This document shows positions 1 through 9,642 of a stretch of 23,066 nucleotides of DNA, piece by piece. This DNA is from Gracilariopsis chorda. Taxonomy: Eukaryota; Rhodophyta; Florideophyceae; Gracilariales; Gracilariaceae. The translations under genes were made by a program, and so were the position numbers. The stretch spans positions 1-23,066 of the forward strand of contig NBIV01000712.1 in assembly GCA_003194525.1 (NCBI GenBank), written 5' to 3'. Positions within the stretch are counted from its first letter, which is position 1. Each line of letters begins with the position of its first letter. The notes beneath the pieces are model-generated. The model did no database searches. It saw only the letters and a list, made by a program, of their open reading frames with translations, and was not told the DNA's origin.

Positions 1-271
1 CTAGCTTGGATTTACTTGGAGGTCCTTCAGGCACATCTTATTATACCACTCTAAAACTCGATTGCGCGGGAACACCAACTACAGTAAAACCTAAACCACT
101 AAGCAGGGACACTCAATACTACCAAATCATCATCTAACATGACATAGCCAGCTCAGCACAACCTCATTACACCAACGCACACCAACGCACCAATGTTCTG
201 TAATAGTTACGTGCATACACATGACCATGACAAGGCACAAATTCACGACTCCAACACACGCCAGCACATGC

Positions 272-307
272 CAACACATCACGGTAAGTCAACACGTCAC
301 GGTAAGT
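272..307 (-). repeat. Two 18-bp tandem repeats in Copia-A U3
   Basis: The unit CAACAYRTCACGGTAAGT occurs at 272-289 and 290-307. A partial third unit (CGGCACGTAAC) follows. The same pair occurs in the middle LTR (6316-6351) and right LTR (11182-11217). In element sense each unit carries ACTTACCGTGACGTG or its variant, resembling a CRE/G-box core. An enhancer role is inferred from position only. Confidence 0.6.
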
Positions 308-552
308 CGGCACGTAACCTGTGGTGTTAGTGCCATGTCATCATGTGGCAATGCACACAACACCCACGTCATCAATATACCCGTGCATGTGTAAACTTGT
401 TGACAGTGCATGCGCACCTTACCATTGTACCAACCACTGCTGTACCACTTGTACCAGGTGTCAACCACTTCATCAGTATCCCTGCACACAACGTACACTG
501 TGACCACTGTAGTAGCTGGACACGTGGGTGTGTCCAACCGATCCAGTTATGC

Positions 553-653
553 CATACCACTTGTACGCACCACGTTGCATATGTACATTTGCAGTAGCCA
601 ATCAGAAGCCAGTTTCACGTTGGGTTCGCGCACACGCGCATATGCGCTTTTGC
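553..653 (-). promoter_or_regulatory. Conserved U3 module, left Copia-A LTR copy
   Basis: Block of 101 bp shared without gaps with the LTRs of elements D and E. In element sense it reads CGCATATGCG, 10 bp, AACCCAACGTGAAAC, 7 bp, TGATTGGCTACTGCAAA, 21 bp, GTACAAGTG. TGATTGG is an inverted CCAAT box. The regulatory role is inferred from position in U3 and conservation. Confidence 0.7.
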
Positions 654-729
654 AGAGGTACCCTCTAAAACAGCCCATGCTCCCCGGAACATTTGGTTTT
701 CAGTGACAGCACAGGTACTACTGCCAACA

Positions 730-740
730 CCCCCCCTCTG
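730..740 (-). other. Polypurine tract of Copia-A unit A
   Basis: Plus-strand CCCCCCCTCTG reads CAGAGGGGGGG on the element strand. It lies immediately upstream of the LTR start TGTTGGCAG, the position of the plus-strand primer in LTR retrotransposons. Unit B has lost this tract. Confidence 0.85.
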
Positions 741-757
741 TCACTGACTTCAAAGGT

Positions 758-1311
758 CTAAGGGGAGCAAGCCACAGTCACCGCGGAACCTTGCCAGCTT
801 AACTCGACGAGCGCTTTCGTCAGCATATCGGCAACCATGTCTTCCGTGGAGCAGTACTGCAACTGGACGGCTTTGTCGCGTAGAGCCTCTCTGGTGAAGT
901 GAAAGCGAATATCAATGTGCTTAGTACGCTTGTTCACAACTCCATTTCGAGCAAGGTCGATGCAACCTTGGTTGTCCACGTACACAGTTGTGGGCTCAAC
1001 CATTAGCGTCACTGACTCATCCACGTGTAGTCCACTTGCGTTGCCAATGCCACTCCACAGTCGTCTCAGCCAGATCGCTTCCTTCGTCCCACTGCACAGA
1101 CTCACATACTCAGCCTCAGCGCTAGACAATGCAACTACTTCCTGTTGGCGCGAGCTCCAAGACACAGGAGCACCGCACATCATGAACACATACCCACTGG
1201 TGGACTTGCGGTTGAATGTATCACCTGCCCAGTCAGAGTCTACGTATCCATACAGCTGAGTATCAGTCGTGGTGCCATAAGTAAGTCCGAAGGAGCGAGT
1301 GCCATTGAGGG
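758..1311 (-). pseudogene. Copia-A unit A: RNase H segment of pol (third reading-frame segment)
   Basis: C-terminal part of the copia polyprotein, the RNase H that degrades the RNA strand during reverse transcription. Recognisable motifs are YVDSDWAGD, the ALSSAEAEY stretch with the catalytic Glu, YVDNQGC, and KHIDIRFHF followed by ADMLTKAL near the C terminus. It is separated from RT by a frameshift at the GGG at 1309-1311. Removing one base there restores the expected reading through the end of RT. The frame ends at 758, just before the PPT, as expected for a complete copia pol. Unit B lacks this segment, so the frameshift cannot be checked against the sister copy. Confidence 0.88.
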
Positions 1312-3094
1312 TAACGCAGAACACGCTTGACCGCTTTCCAATGAGTCTCTCCAGGTTTCTCGACATACTTGGCTAGCTTGGACACTGCAAACGAGATGTC
1401 CGGTCGAGTGCCAACAGAGAGATACATCAGACAACCGATCACCTGGCGATACGGGATGTTCGTCAGAGGCTCTTCTACCTTAGTGAGGTCAGCACCGGAG
1501 TCCATGGGAGTGTCCATTGGTTTGCATTGCAACATGCCAAAACGTTCTAAGACCTTACGCGTGTATGCAGACTGTGTCAGGTACAGCTGTCTTTTGGATC
1601 GATCACGATGGATCTCGAACCCAAGTACCATGCGCGCTTCACTGAGATCCTTCATCTGAAAACGTTTTGACAGTTCACGCTTTACGGGATTCATTGTCTC
1701 CATACTTGGACTCGCAATGAGCAAGTCGTCCACATAAAGAGCAATGATCACAAGCGCTCCCAGTACCTCTCCGGTGTAGACGCACTCGTCTGCGACGTTT
1801 GGCTTCAGACCCATCCAACCAACGAGGAACAAGTACATCTTTGCAAACCACTGCCTTGATGCCTGTCGTAGCCCATAGATGGCTTTCTTGAGAAGGCATA
1901 CCAAGTCCTCGTTCCCAGGTTTGATGAATCCGTCCGGCTGCTCCATGTACACAGTCTCTTCCAGGTCGCCATTCAAGAATGCAGTCTTCACATCCATCTG
2001 GTGCAGATGATAGTCCTGCACTGCTACAATGGACAGAATCATTCTAATGGATGTGAATTTGACCACTGGTGCATACGTCTCGGAGAAGTCTACACCTTCG
2101 ATCTGCAGAAACCCTCGAGCCACCACACGAGCCTTGTACCTCACTGTCGGTTCATCGTTGTCGCCAGCCTCATATTTTTGCACAAATACCCACTTGGATG
2201 ATATCACGTTGCTGTCAGCTGGCCTCGGCACTAACTCCCATGTGTCATGCTCCATCAGAGACTGGTACTCACTGTTCATGGCCTTGGTCCACGCTTTTGA
2301 ATCAGGACGTGACACCGCATCGGAGTATGAGGATGGGACGTCATCACTGGCAGTGAGTAGGGCAGTGCCGCGCCACCACGAGGTAGGCGCTCTACGCTCA
2401 CGAGTGGATCTCCGAAGTGGTGGTGGATCTGGTACATCTGGCTCAACTTCTGTCTCAGCTGTGGGCTCATCGTGGCCACTGCCTGAAGCTTCTTCTGGTG
2501 GAGTATCTGGTGCAGCGGGTTCAACTTGGGCAGCATCGGTGGGTTTAGTAGAGGTGGAGGTGATGTTTGATTTCGGCTTGTCCGAGATGTCGATCTCAGC
2601 ATAGTCGTCATCATCAACGTGGTCAGTACCTTGATCTGAACCACTACATTCGTCAAACCTCACATCTCTCGACACAACCACCTTCTTCTTTTGCGCATCC
2701 CACAGTTTATAACCGTTCGATCCAGATGTGTACCCAATAAAGATCGCCTCCACGGCACGTTGCTCCAGCTTCTTCAGCTTGTGGTCCACCACTTTGTACC
2801 AGCACCGGCTACCGAACACACGCAGATTGCTCAAGTCAGGTTCATATCCACTCCACATCTCGAGTGGTGTCACGTCACTCGGAAGGGCCTTGCAGGTGAC
2901 TCGATTGCGCACATACACTGCAACGTTCAATGCTTCAGCCCAGAAGCTCTTTGGCAGTTTCTTGTGATGCAGCATCGATCTCACCAAGTCCATGAGTGTT
3001 CGGTTGAACCGTTCGGCCAGACCATTCTGATGTGGATTGTAAGGCACCGTTCGCTGATGTTCAATACCGTGACGTTCAAGCTCTTGTGAAAAAC
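1309..3094 (-). pseudogene. Copia-A unit A: integrase C-terminal half plus reverse transcriptase
   Basis: Second frame segment of the gag-pol gene (the open frame runs 3152 to 1263). It starts within the integrase core, with PYNPHQNGLAERFNR carrying the catalytic Glu of the D,D-35-E triad. It passes through an acidic, Pro-rich linker and enters RT at WVFVQKYEAG. RT motifs include KARVVARGF, ETYAPVVKF, QMDVKTAFLNGDL and the catalytic LYVDDLL (YVDD encoded at 1726-1737), followed by DTPMDSGADL and the TRPDISFAV connection region. It is separated from gag-protease by an extra A in the five-A run at 3090-3094; unit B has four As there and reads through. The second break is at 1309-1311. Confidence 0.92.
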
Positions 3095-4776
3095 TTCTTT
3101 GACACATATTCACCAGCATTGTCTGTGCGTAACGCATGTAGCACAGACTCACGTGCGGTGATGGTTTTCACATGTCGGTCACTCTGATTTTGAACCATCT
3201 TGAGCCACTTCACGAACACGTGGAACACCTCATCCTTGGTCTTGAGCATGTACAAGAAGCAAAAACGGGAGTGATCATCGATGAATGTGACGAAGTAGCG
3301 TGAACCTCCCAAGGAACCTACTTGGATTGGACCACAAATGTCCGAATGCACTAGGTCCAATGGGTGCAAAGCCCGTTCCCCCCCTTGCTTGGGAGTTGGA
3401 GCACGTGTAGATTTTCCCACTACACAAGAGTCACACACATCCATCGATTGATTCAAGTCCACATTCAGCCCTGACACAACACCGTTACGAGCCATATGTT
3501 TGATACCATCCACATTCACATGAGCCATTCGAGCATGCCATAGTGACAGGTCAGTCACAAGTGCGTTGTCCATGTCTTCTGGTACTTCAATCGCGGTACA
3601 TAGGTAGTACAGTCCTTTGATGCGACGGCCCTGGGCGATCATGGTGTTGCCTTTGTATACACATACTTTGGTTTTGTCAAACACCACTCGCGCACCCAGG
3701 TCACACATCGCAGATACTGACAGCAGATGATACCTTAGATTCGGTACGTGCACTACTTCACCCAACCGGCACTTGCTCTTACGCCCTTCAACAGCGAGAT
3801 CGAGGTGGACACTGCCATGACCAAGAGACTCCAGCTTCGAGTCATTGCCGATACTCACACCGGCAGACTCTCTTTTGCTATAACTGTCAAACATGGACTC
3901 GTCATACGTCATATGGGCGGTGGCACCAGAGTCAATGATCCAGTCACTGATACTTTCTTCCACAGAACCTGTCGCAATGAGACAAACAAAGTCAGAGTCA
4001 CTGTCACATCCTCGTTTCTCGTTGCCGAGATTGGTCTGCACAGCTGGGTTTGCGGCAGCACTCTGCTCTTTGCTAGCTTCGTCACGTTGTCTCTTGAAAC
4101 AGTTTCTCTGGATATGCCCCTTCTTACCACAGTAGTAGCACACCATGGACTTCTTTCGTGACTGCGCACCGACCAAAGCCGTGTCACTTCCGGACTCCTC
4201 CTTGGCACGATCGTTCATTCGCTGTTCCTCTTGCAGCAAACGACTCTTCACAAACTCTAAATCGAGTTTACGATCACTAATCGTGGTGTCAATAGCGACA
4301 ATGAGGTGTTCGAAGCGGTCTGGTAGCCCACATAGGATTGCCATAGCGATGTCTTCCTCCTCAACCACTACGTCCATGCTCTTCAGATCCGATGCAAGAT
4401 GACGAACACGATTGATGAAGTGTAACATTTTCTCATCATCTCGCATCTTGGCTGTGTAGAAGGCACGTCTTGCATTGATTCGGTTGAGCAGCGTTTTACG
4501 CTGGAACACATCGCAAATGGCTTTCCACATTTCCGCAGCATTCTCGGTATCCCTCACATGGTCCAAATGCTCATCACTGATGCTGAGACCAATAACAGCC
4601 CTGGCCTTGGAGTCTTTCTTCTTCCATGCTGACAACTCGTCATCGTCCGTAGGCCTGGTTGATTCAAGATGGTCATCGAGGTCCTTGAGTGCAAGCAGCA
4701 ACTCAACCTTTTGCTTCCATACATGGAAGTTATCCTCGCCCAACTTTTCAATCTTGATGCCACCGAATGAATCCAT
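3076..4776 (-). CDS. Copia-A unit A: gag, protease, integrase N-terminal part (truncated by frameshift)
   Basis: First 566 codons of the copia gag-pol polyprotein. It opens with a UBN2-like capsid region (residues 1 to about 200). A zinc knuckle CYYCGKKGHIQRNC (CX2CX4HX4C, residues 213-226) binds RNA. The aspartic protease motif IIDSGATAHMT has its catalytic Asp at about 282. The pre-integrase HHCC region begins at LWHARMAH (about 412). The integrase core follows, with HSDICGP (first Asp about 479) and RTDNAGEY (second Asp). The start is the ATG at 4776, which has A at -3 and G at +4. The frame ends in FFTRA then stop because of the extra A at 3090-3094, before the third catalytic residue. 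As read, it would give Gag and protease but no working integrase or RT. Confidence 0.93.
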   Translation of the reverse strand: MDSFGGIKIEKLGEDNFHVWKQKVELLLALKDLDDHLESTRPTDDDELSAWKKKDSKARAVIGLSISDEHLDHVRDTENAAEMWKAICDVFQRKTLLNRINARRAFYTAKMRDDEKMLHFINRVRHLASDLKSMDVVVEEEDIAMAILCGLPDRFEHLIVAIDTTISDRKLDLEFVKSRLLQEEQRMNDRAKEESGSDTALVGAQSRKKSMVCYYCGKKGHIQRNCFKRQRDEASKEQSAAANPAVQTNLGNEKRGCDSDSDFVCLIATGSVEESISDWIIDSGATAHMTYDESMFDSYSKRESAGVSIGNDSKLESLGHGSVHLDLAVEGRKSKCRLGEVVHVPNLRYHLLSVSAMCDLGARVVFDKTKVCVYKGNTMIAQGRRIKGLYYLCTAIEVPEDMDNALVTDLSLWHARMAHVNVDGIKHMARNGVVSGLNVDLNQSMDVCDSCVVGKSTRAPTPKQGGERALHPLDLVHSDICGPIQVGSLGGSRYFVTFIDDHSRFCFLYMLKTKDEVFHVFVKWLKMVQNQSDRHVKTITARESVLHALRTDNAGEYVSKKFFTRA

Positions 4777-4846
4777 GCTTGGTAGATGTCAAAAAACAGC
4801 ACAGGTGCGATGAAAGACCTACGGCACTTAAGAAGTACAAAAATGG

Positions 4847-4896
4847 CAACAACGACAACAATAACAACAAAAACAACGACAACAACAACAACAAAA
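4847..4896 (-). repeat. (AAC)n-like microsatellite upstream of Copia-A gag
   Basis: Degenerate CAA/AAC triplets on the plus strand, so the element RNA carries a GUU/UUG tract shortly before the gag ATG. The same tract occurs in unit B at 9713-9762. It accounts for a spurious leucine-rich short frame overlapping the gag start. Confidence 0.75.
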
Positions 4897-4905
4897 CTTC
4901 AAATT

Positions 4906-4960
4906 CGGGCGCACTGACGGGAGAAACTACCTCCGCTACCCTAGGGTGTCGGACCCCTGG
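4906..4960 (-). other. Conserved leader block with candidate RNA hairpin (Copia-A unit A)
   Basis: In element sense it contains TAGGGTAGCGGAGG followed by CTCCCGTCAGTGCGCCCG, almost the same as in the leader of element E (17843-17896). Positions 4920-4934 can fold as GGAGG/UCUCC around a 5-nt loop, with one G.U pair. The same block is in unit B at 9772-9826. A packaging, dimerisation or translation role is only inferred. Confidence 0.6.
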
Positions 4961-4962
4961 CC

Positions 4963-4979
4963 CCCGGAGATGCTCCGGG
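4963..4979 (-). other. Perfect 7-bp-stem hairpin in Copia-A leader
   Basis: CCCGGAG-ATG-CTCCGGG on the plus strand, an exact inverted repeat with a 3-nt loop next to the conserved leader block. The same hairpin occurs in unit B at 9829-9845. Confidence 0.55.
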
Positions 4980-5981
4980 TACAAGACGTCTTCTTCTGTC
5001 TTCCCTCTCCTACGTCTAAGGAGAAGATGCGTCGCTCTCTACGAGGCTTCCAGAGGATGGTTAATGACCCAAGATATGCCTTCACCAAGTATAACCCTCT
5101 CTGGCCTCTTGCAAGAACTTGCGCGACCTCGCAACTGAAGCTACTATGGCAACCAAAGTACGCTGCTAACGCGCAACCACTTAAGGTCACACGCGGCCTG
5201 ATCCTAAGAAGGAGGTCAGCCTACGCCACGTCGCCTCCCCGCACAAACGCCCAAGGGTCAGATGCACGGATCAAAAGCTCGTTATGGAATACCTTCGCAA
5301 CAGCCCAAGAATCCCGACACGCAGTCAGGATCAAAACAAATAATTCAATCACCCGCACCAGCGCAGTACGCCACGGCACCCCGTCCACAGATGCACCCGC
5401 TGAACTTACCAGGTCTTAACGACCGTCACCGTTATCTGTCCAAATGGACCGGTGGGAAGCCGCTCGACAGTACACCCGCTTTGGTTCAAGCCGCCAGGCT
5501 CACGTCCCCGGAGACCTGGAATCACCCAAAGTAACCCGGATCAACCGCTCGTCGCACTGGACACCAGATGATGATTAACAAACACGAAAAACAAACAACT
5601 GCTGAGCACACGATCACGGAGCCCAGACTTCGAAACTAGACCGACTCGACCTCACGGATACGACCCGACAAACGACTCGGGGATCCTAAAACACAAGATA
5701 GAGGGAGTGTCACACACAAAGTAGATAGCGATCGACAACACGGGCAACAACGGAGGCCCAACTCAACAACGATAGGAAGTAAACGTCGAACCACTACCAC
5801 CACAACGCCCTCAGGGAGGAACGCAAACCCAAGGAGAATGACCAACACCGACCAACAATGGGATCAAGACACCCGACGCAACGACGAAAGAGGCAACAAC
5901 AGCGAAACGGATGAACGGCGGTGAGGGAGAGCGGCGACAGACGAACGATACGGAAAGGGATAGCGGCAGCGGTCAGCGGGG

Positions 5982-5995
5982 CTGGGCCCATAACC
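5982..5995 (-). other. Primer binding site, initiator-Met half-tRNA type (unit A)
   Basis: In element sense GGTTATGGGCCCAG directly follows the LTR end (CAACA). This is complementary to the anticodon arm of eukaryotic initiator tRNA-Met (CUGGGCCCAUAACC), the unusual internal-tRNA primer known for Drosophila copia. It fixes the LTR boundary at 5996. Confidence 0.9.
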
Positions 5996-6081
5996 TGTTG
6001 AAAGTTGAAAGGAAGTTGAGGGGATGGAAGGGAAGTTCGCCAGCTCTAGCTTGGATTTACTTGGAGGTCCTTCAGGCACAT

Positions 6082-6091
6082 CTTATATACC
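6082..6091 (-). promoter_or_regulatory. TATA box of the middle Copia-A LTR
   Basis: GGTATATAAG in element sense, 86 bp before the LTR end. It is likely the core promoter for unit A, with a start site expected near 6055. It is identical in the right LTR (10948-10957) and disrupted by an extra base in the left LTR. Confidence 0.7.
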
Positions 6092-6597
6092 ACTCTAAAC
6101 TCGAATTGCGCGGGAACACCAACTACAAGTAAAACCTAAACCACTAAGCAGGGACACTCAATACTACCAATCATCATCTAACATGACATAGCCAGCTCAG
6201 CACAACCTCATTACACCAACGCACACCAACGCACCAATGTTCTGTAATAGTTACGTGCATACACATGACCATGACAAGGCACAAATTCACGACTCCAACA
6301 CACGCCAGCACATGCCAACACATCACGGTAAGTCAACACGTCACGGTAAGTCGGCACGTAACCTGTGGTGTTAGTGCCATGTCATCATGTGGCAATGCAC
6401 ACAACACCCACGTCATCAATATACCCGTGCATGTGTAAACTTGTTGACAGTGCATGCGCACCTTACCATTGTACCAACCACTGCTGTACCACTTGTACCA
6501 GGTGTCAACCACTTCATCAGTATCCCCTGCACACAACGTACACTGTGACCACTGTAGTAGCTGGACACGTGGGTGTGTCCAACCGATCCAGTTATGC

Positions 6598-6698
6598 CAT
6601 ACCACTTGTACGCACCACGTTGCATATGTACATTTGCAGTAGCCAATCAGAAGCCAGTTTCACGTTGGGTTCGCGCACACGCGCATATGCGCTTTTGC
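6598..6698 (-). promoter_or_regulatory. Conserved U3 module, middle Copia-A LTR
   Basis: Same 101-bp block as at 553-653. It contains the full 12-bp palindrome GCGCATATGCGC, the invariant AACCCAACGTGAAAC and the inverted CCAAT box, and sits roughly 510 bp upstream of the TATA box. Confidence 0.7.
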
Positions 6699-6776
6699 AG
6701 AGGTAGCCTCTAAAACAGCCCATGCTCCCCGGAACATTTGGTTTTCAGTGACAGCACAGGTACTACTGCCAACACC

Positions 6777-8250
6777 TCGTTCCCAGGTTTGATGAATCCG
6801 TCCGGCTGCTCCATGTACACAGTCTCTTCCAGGTCGCCATTCAAGAATGCAGTCTTCACATCCATCTGGTGCAGATGATAGTCCTGCACTGCTACAATGG
6901 ACAGAATCATTCTAATGGATGTGAATTTGACCACTGGTGCATACGTCTCGGAGAAGTCTACACCTTCGATCTGCAGAAACCCTCGAGCCACCACACGAGC
7001 CTTGTACCTCACTGTCGGTTCATCGTTGTCGCCAGCCTCATATTTTTGCACAAATACCCACTTGGATGATATCACGTTGCTGTCAGCTGGCCTTGGCACT
7101 AACTCCCATGTGTCATGCTCCATCAGAGACTCGTACTCACTGTTCATGGCCTTGGTCCACGCTTTTGAATCAGGACGTGACACTGCATCGGAGTATGAGG
7201 ATGGGACGTCATCACTGGCAGTGAGTAGGGCAGTGCCGCGCCACCACGAGGTAGGCGCTCTACGCTCACGAGTGGATCTCCGAAGTGGTGGTGGATCTGG
7301 TACATCTGGCTCAACTTCTGTCTCAGCTGTGGGCTCATCGTGGCCACTGCCTGAAGCTTCTTCTGGTGGAGTATCTGGTGCAGCGGTTTCAACTTGGGCA
7401 GCATCGGTGGGTTTAGTAGAGGTGGAGGTGATGTTTGATTTCGGCTTGTCCGAGATGTCGATCTCAGCATAGTCGTCATCATCAACGTGGTCAGTACCTT
7501 GATCTGAACCACTACATTCGTCAAACCTCACATCTCTCGACACAACCACCTTCTTCTTTTGCGCATCCCACAGTTTATAACCGTTCGATCCAGATGTGTA
7601 CCCAATAAAGATCGCCTCCACGGCACGTTGCTCCAGCTTCTTCAGCTTGTGGTCCACCACTTTGTACCAGCACCGGCTACCGAACACACGCAGATTGCTC
7701 AAGTCAGGTTCATATCCACTCCACATCTCGAGTGGTGTCACGTCACTCGGAAGGGCCTTGCAGGTGACTCGATTGCGCACATACACTGCAACGTTCAATG
7801 CTTCAGCCCAGAAGCTCTTTGGCAGTTTCTTGTGATGCAGCATCGATCTCACCAAGTCCATGAGTGTTCGGTTGAACCGTTCGGCCAGACCATTCTGATG
7901 TGGATTGTAAGGCACCGTTCGCTGATGTTCAATACCGTGACGTTCAAGCTCTTGTGAAAACTTCTTTGACACATATTCACCAGCATTGTCTGTGCGTAAC
8001 GCATGTAGCACAGACTCACGTACGGTGATGGTTTTCACATGTCGGTCACTCTGATTTTGAACCATCTTGAGCCACTTCACGAACACGTGGAACACCTCAT
8101 CCTTGGTCTTGAGCATGTACAAGAAGCAAAAACGGGAGTGATCATCGATGAATGTGACGAAGTAGCGTGAACCTCCCAAGGAACCTACTTGGATTGGACC
8201 ACAAATGTCCGAATGCACTAGGTCCAATGGGTGCAAAGCCCGTTCCCCCC
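6777..8250 (-). pseudogene. Copia-A unit B: integrase and truncated reverse transcriptase
   Basis: The open frame runs 8293 to 6710, but only about 8250 to 6777 is element coding sequence. It starts at GERALHPLDLVHSD (first integrase Asp), includes RTDNAGEY and the NGLAERFNR Glu, and reads through the four-A run where unit A is frameshifted. The integrase D,D-35-E core is therefore complete here. RT begins at WVFVQKYEAG and stops after MEQPDGFIKPGNE. About 22 further residues come from antisense LTR sequence. YVDD and RNase H are deleted, so RT must be inactive. Confidence 0.92.
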
Positions 8251-9642
8251 TTGCTTGGGAGTTGGAGCACGTGTAGATTTTCCCACTACACAAGAGTCAC
8301 ACACATCCATCGATTGATTCAAGTCCACATTCAGCCCTGACACAACACCGTTACGAGCCATATGTTTGATACCATCCACATTCACATGAGCCATTCGAGC
8401 ATGCCATAGTGACAGGTCAGTCACAAGTGCGTTGTCCATGTCTTCTGGTACTTCAATCGCGGTACATAGGTAGTACAGTCCTTTGATGCGACGGCCCTGG
8501 GCGATCATGGTGTTGCCTTTGTATACACATACTTTGGTTTTGTCAAACACCACTCGCGCACCCAGGTCACACATCGCAGATACTGACAGCAGATGATACC
8601 TTAGATTCGGTACGTGCACTACTTCACCCAACCGGCACTTGCTCTTACGCCCTTCAACAGCGAGATCGAGGTGGACACTGCCATGACCAAGAGACTCCAG
8701 CTTCGAGTCATTGCCGATACTCACACCGGCAGACTCTCTTTTGCTATAACTGTCAAACATGGACTCGTCATACGTCATATGGGCGGTGGCACCAGAGTCA
8801 ATGATCCAGTCACTGATACTTTCTTCCACAGAACCTGTCGCAATGAGACAAACAAAGTCAGAGTCACTGTCACATCCTCGTTTCTCGTTGCCGAGATCGG
8901 TCTGCACAGCTGGGTTTGCGGCAGCACTCTGCTCTTTGCTAGCTTCGTCACGTTGTCTCTTGAAACAGTTTCTCTGGATATGCCCCTTCTTACCACAGTA
9001 GTAGCACACCATGGACTTCTTTCGTGACTGCGCACCGACCAAAGCCGTGTCACTTCCGGACTCCTCCTTGGCACGATCGTTCATTCGCTGTTCCTCTTGC
9101 AGCAAACGACTCTTCACAAACTCTAAATCGAGTTTACGATCACCAATCGTGGTGTCAATAGCGACAATGATGTGTTCGAAGCGGTCTGGTAGCCCACATA
9201 GGATTGCCATAGCGATGTCTTCCTCCTCAACCACTACGTCCATGCTCTTCAGATCCGATGCAAGATGACGAACACGATTGATGAAGTGTAACATTTTCTC
9301 ATCATCTCGCATCTTGGCTGTGTAGAAGGCACGTCTTGCATTGATTCGGTTGAGCAGCGTTTTACGCTGGAACACATCGCAAATGGCATTCCACATTTCC
9401 GCAGCATTCTCGGTATCCCTCACATGGTCCAAATGCTCATCACTGATGCTGAGACCAATAACAGCCCTGGCCTTGGCGTCTTTCTTCTTCCATGCTGACA
9501 ACTCGTCATCGTCCGTAGGCCTGGTTGATTCAAGATGATCATCGAGGTCCTTGAGTGCAAGCAGCAACTCAACCTTTTGCTTCCATACATGGAAGTTATC
9601 CTCGCCCAACTTTTCAATCTTGATGCCACCGAATGAATCCAT
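8218..9642 (-). CDS. Copia-A unit B: gag and protease (truncated by frameshift)
   Basis: 474-codon frame starting at the ATG at 9642 (same context as unit A). It contains the UBN2-like capsid region, zinc knuckle CYYCGKKGHIQRNC (residues 213-226), protease DSGATAHMT (Asp about 282) and the HHCC pre-integrase region from LWHARMAH to CDSCVVGKSTRAP. It shifts frame in the C-run at 8245-8250, which has six Cs where unit A has seven, and ends in a short wrong-frame tail. The product would be a Gag-protease without integrase. Such a copy could in principle supply Gag, but nothing here shows that it is expressed. Confidence 0.92.
   Translation of the reverse strand: MDSFGGIKIEKLGEDNFHVWKQKVELLLALKDLDDHLESTRPTDDDELSAWKKKDAKARAVIGLSISDEHLDHVRDTENAAEMWNAICDVFQRKTLLNRINARRAFYTAKMRDDEKMLHFINRVRHLASDLKSMDVVVEEEDIAMAILCGLPDRFEHIIVAIDTTIGDRKLDLEFVKSRLLQEEQRMNDRAKEESGSDTALVGAQSRKKSMVCYYCGKKGHIQRNCFKRQRDEASKEQSAAANPAVQTDLGNEKRGCDSDSDFVCLIATGSVEESISDWIIDSGATAHMTYDESMFDSYSKRESAGVSIGNDSKLESLGHGSVHLDLAVEGRKSKCRLGEVVHVPNLRYHLLSVSAMCDLGARVVFDKTKVCVYKGNTMIAQGRRIKGLYYLCTAIEVPEDMDNALVTDLSLWHARMAHVNVDGIKHMARNGVVSGLNVDLNQSMDVCDSCVVGKSTRAPTPKQGGNGLCTHWT

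Larger units (their letters stand above)
1..729 (-). repeat. Copia-A 3' LTR (left copy, missing about 50 bp at the window edge)
   Basis: Nearly identical to 6046-6774 and 10912-11640. In element sense it begins TGTTGGCAG at 729, directly after the G-rich PPT. By comparison with the middle copy, its far end (CAACA) lies about 50 bp outside the window. It differs from the other copies mostly by single-base indels. One of these interrupts the TATA box (45-55), which does not matter for a 3' LTR. Confidence 0.93.
4777..5981 (-). other. Copia-A unit A 5' leader (about 1.2 kb, non-coding)
   Basis: Lies between the PBS and the gag ATG. No substantial gene is supported. The short frames on either strand lack domains and do not continue the element's coding sequence. 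It contains a GUU-rich tract (4847-4896), a block shared with element E's leader (4906-4960) and a 7-bp-stem hairpin (4963-4979). It is repeated at 9643-10847 with about 1% difference by eye. Confidence 0.8.
1..6774 (-). mobile_element. Copia-A element, unit A of a tandem array (full domain set, frameshifted)
   Basis: Ty1/copia LTR retrotransposon read on the minus strand. In element order it has a 5' LTR at 5996-6774, PBS at 5982-5995, a leader of about 1.2 kb, gag-protease-integrase-RT-RNase H from 4776 to 758, a PPT at 730-740, and a 3' LTR at 1-729 that is cut by the window edge. Integrase precedes RT, which is the copia order. The polyprotein is interrupted by one-base insertions at 3090-3094 and 1309-1311, so the copy as read is not autonomous. 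Its 5' LTR doubles as the 3' LTR of the neighbouring unit B. Confidence 0.93.
5996..6774 (-). repeat. Copia-A middle LTR, shared by units A and B
   Basis: Complete 779-bp LTR ending TGTTG...CAACA, a 5-bp terminal inverted repeat. It is the 5' LTR of unit A (followed by its PBS) and at the same time the 3' LTR of unit B. U3 is about 685 bp and R-U5 about 90 bp, judged from the TATA box. It differs from the right LTR by about half a dozen substitutions by eye. Confidence 0.93.

Noticed and set aside
289..706. Several cysteine- or threonine-rich short frames on both strands in the Copia-A LTRs
   Set aside because: They lie in U3, overlap one another in several frames, break between copies through single indels and show no domain.
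2029..2604. 191-residue plus-strand frame antisense to Copia-A RT (repeated at 6897-7472)
   Set aside because: Shadow of the real pol frame on the opposite strand. Similar long antisense frames occur opposite gag (3748-4161, 8614-9027).
4748..4984. 78-residue minus-strand frame with a long leucine run, overlapping the Copia-A gag start (also 9614-9850)
   Set aside because: The leucines come from the GUU/UUG microsatellite. The frame continues out of frame into gag and has no domain. It is conserved only because the two units are recent copies.
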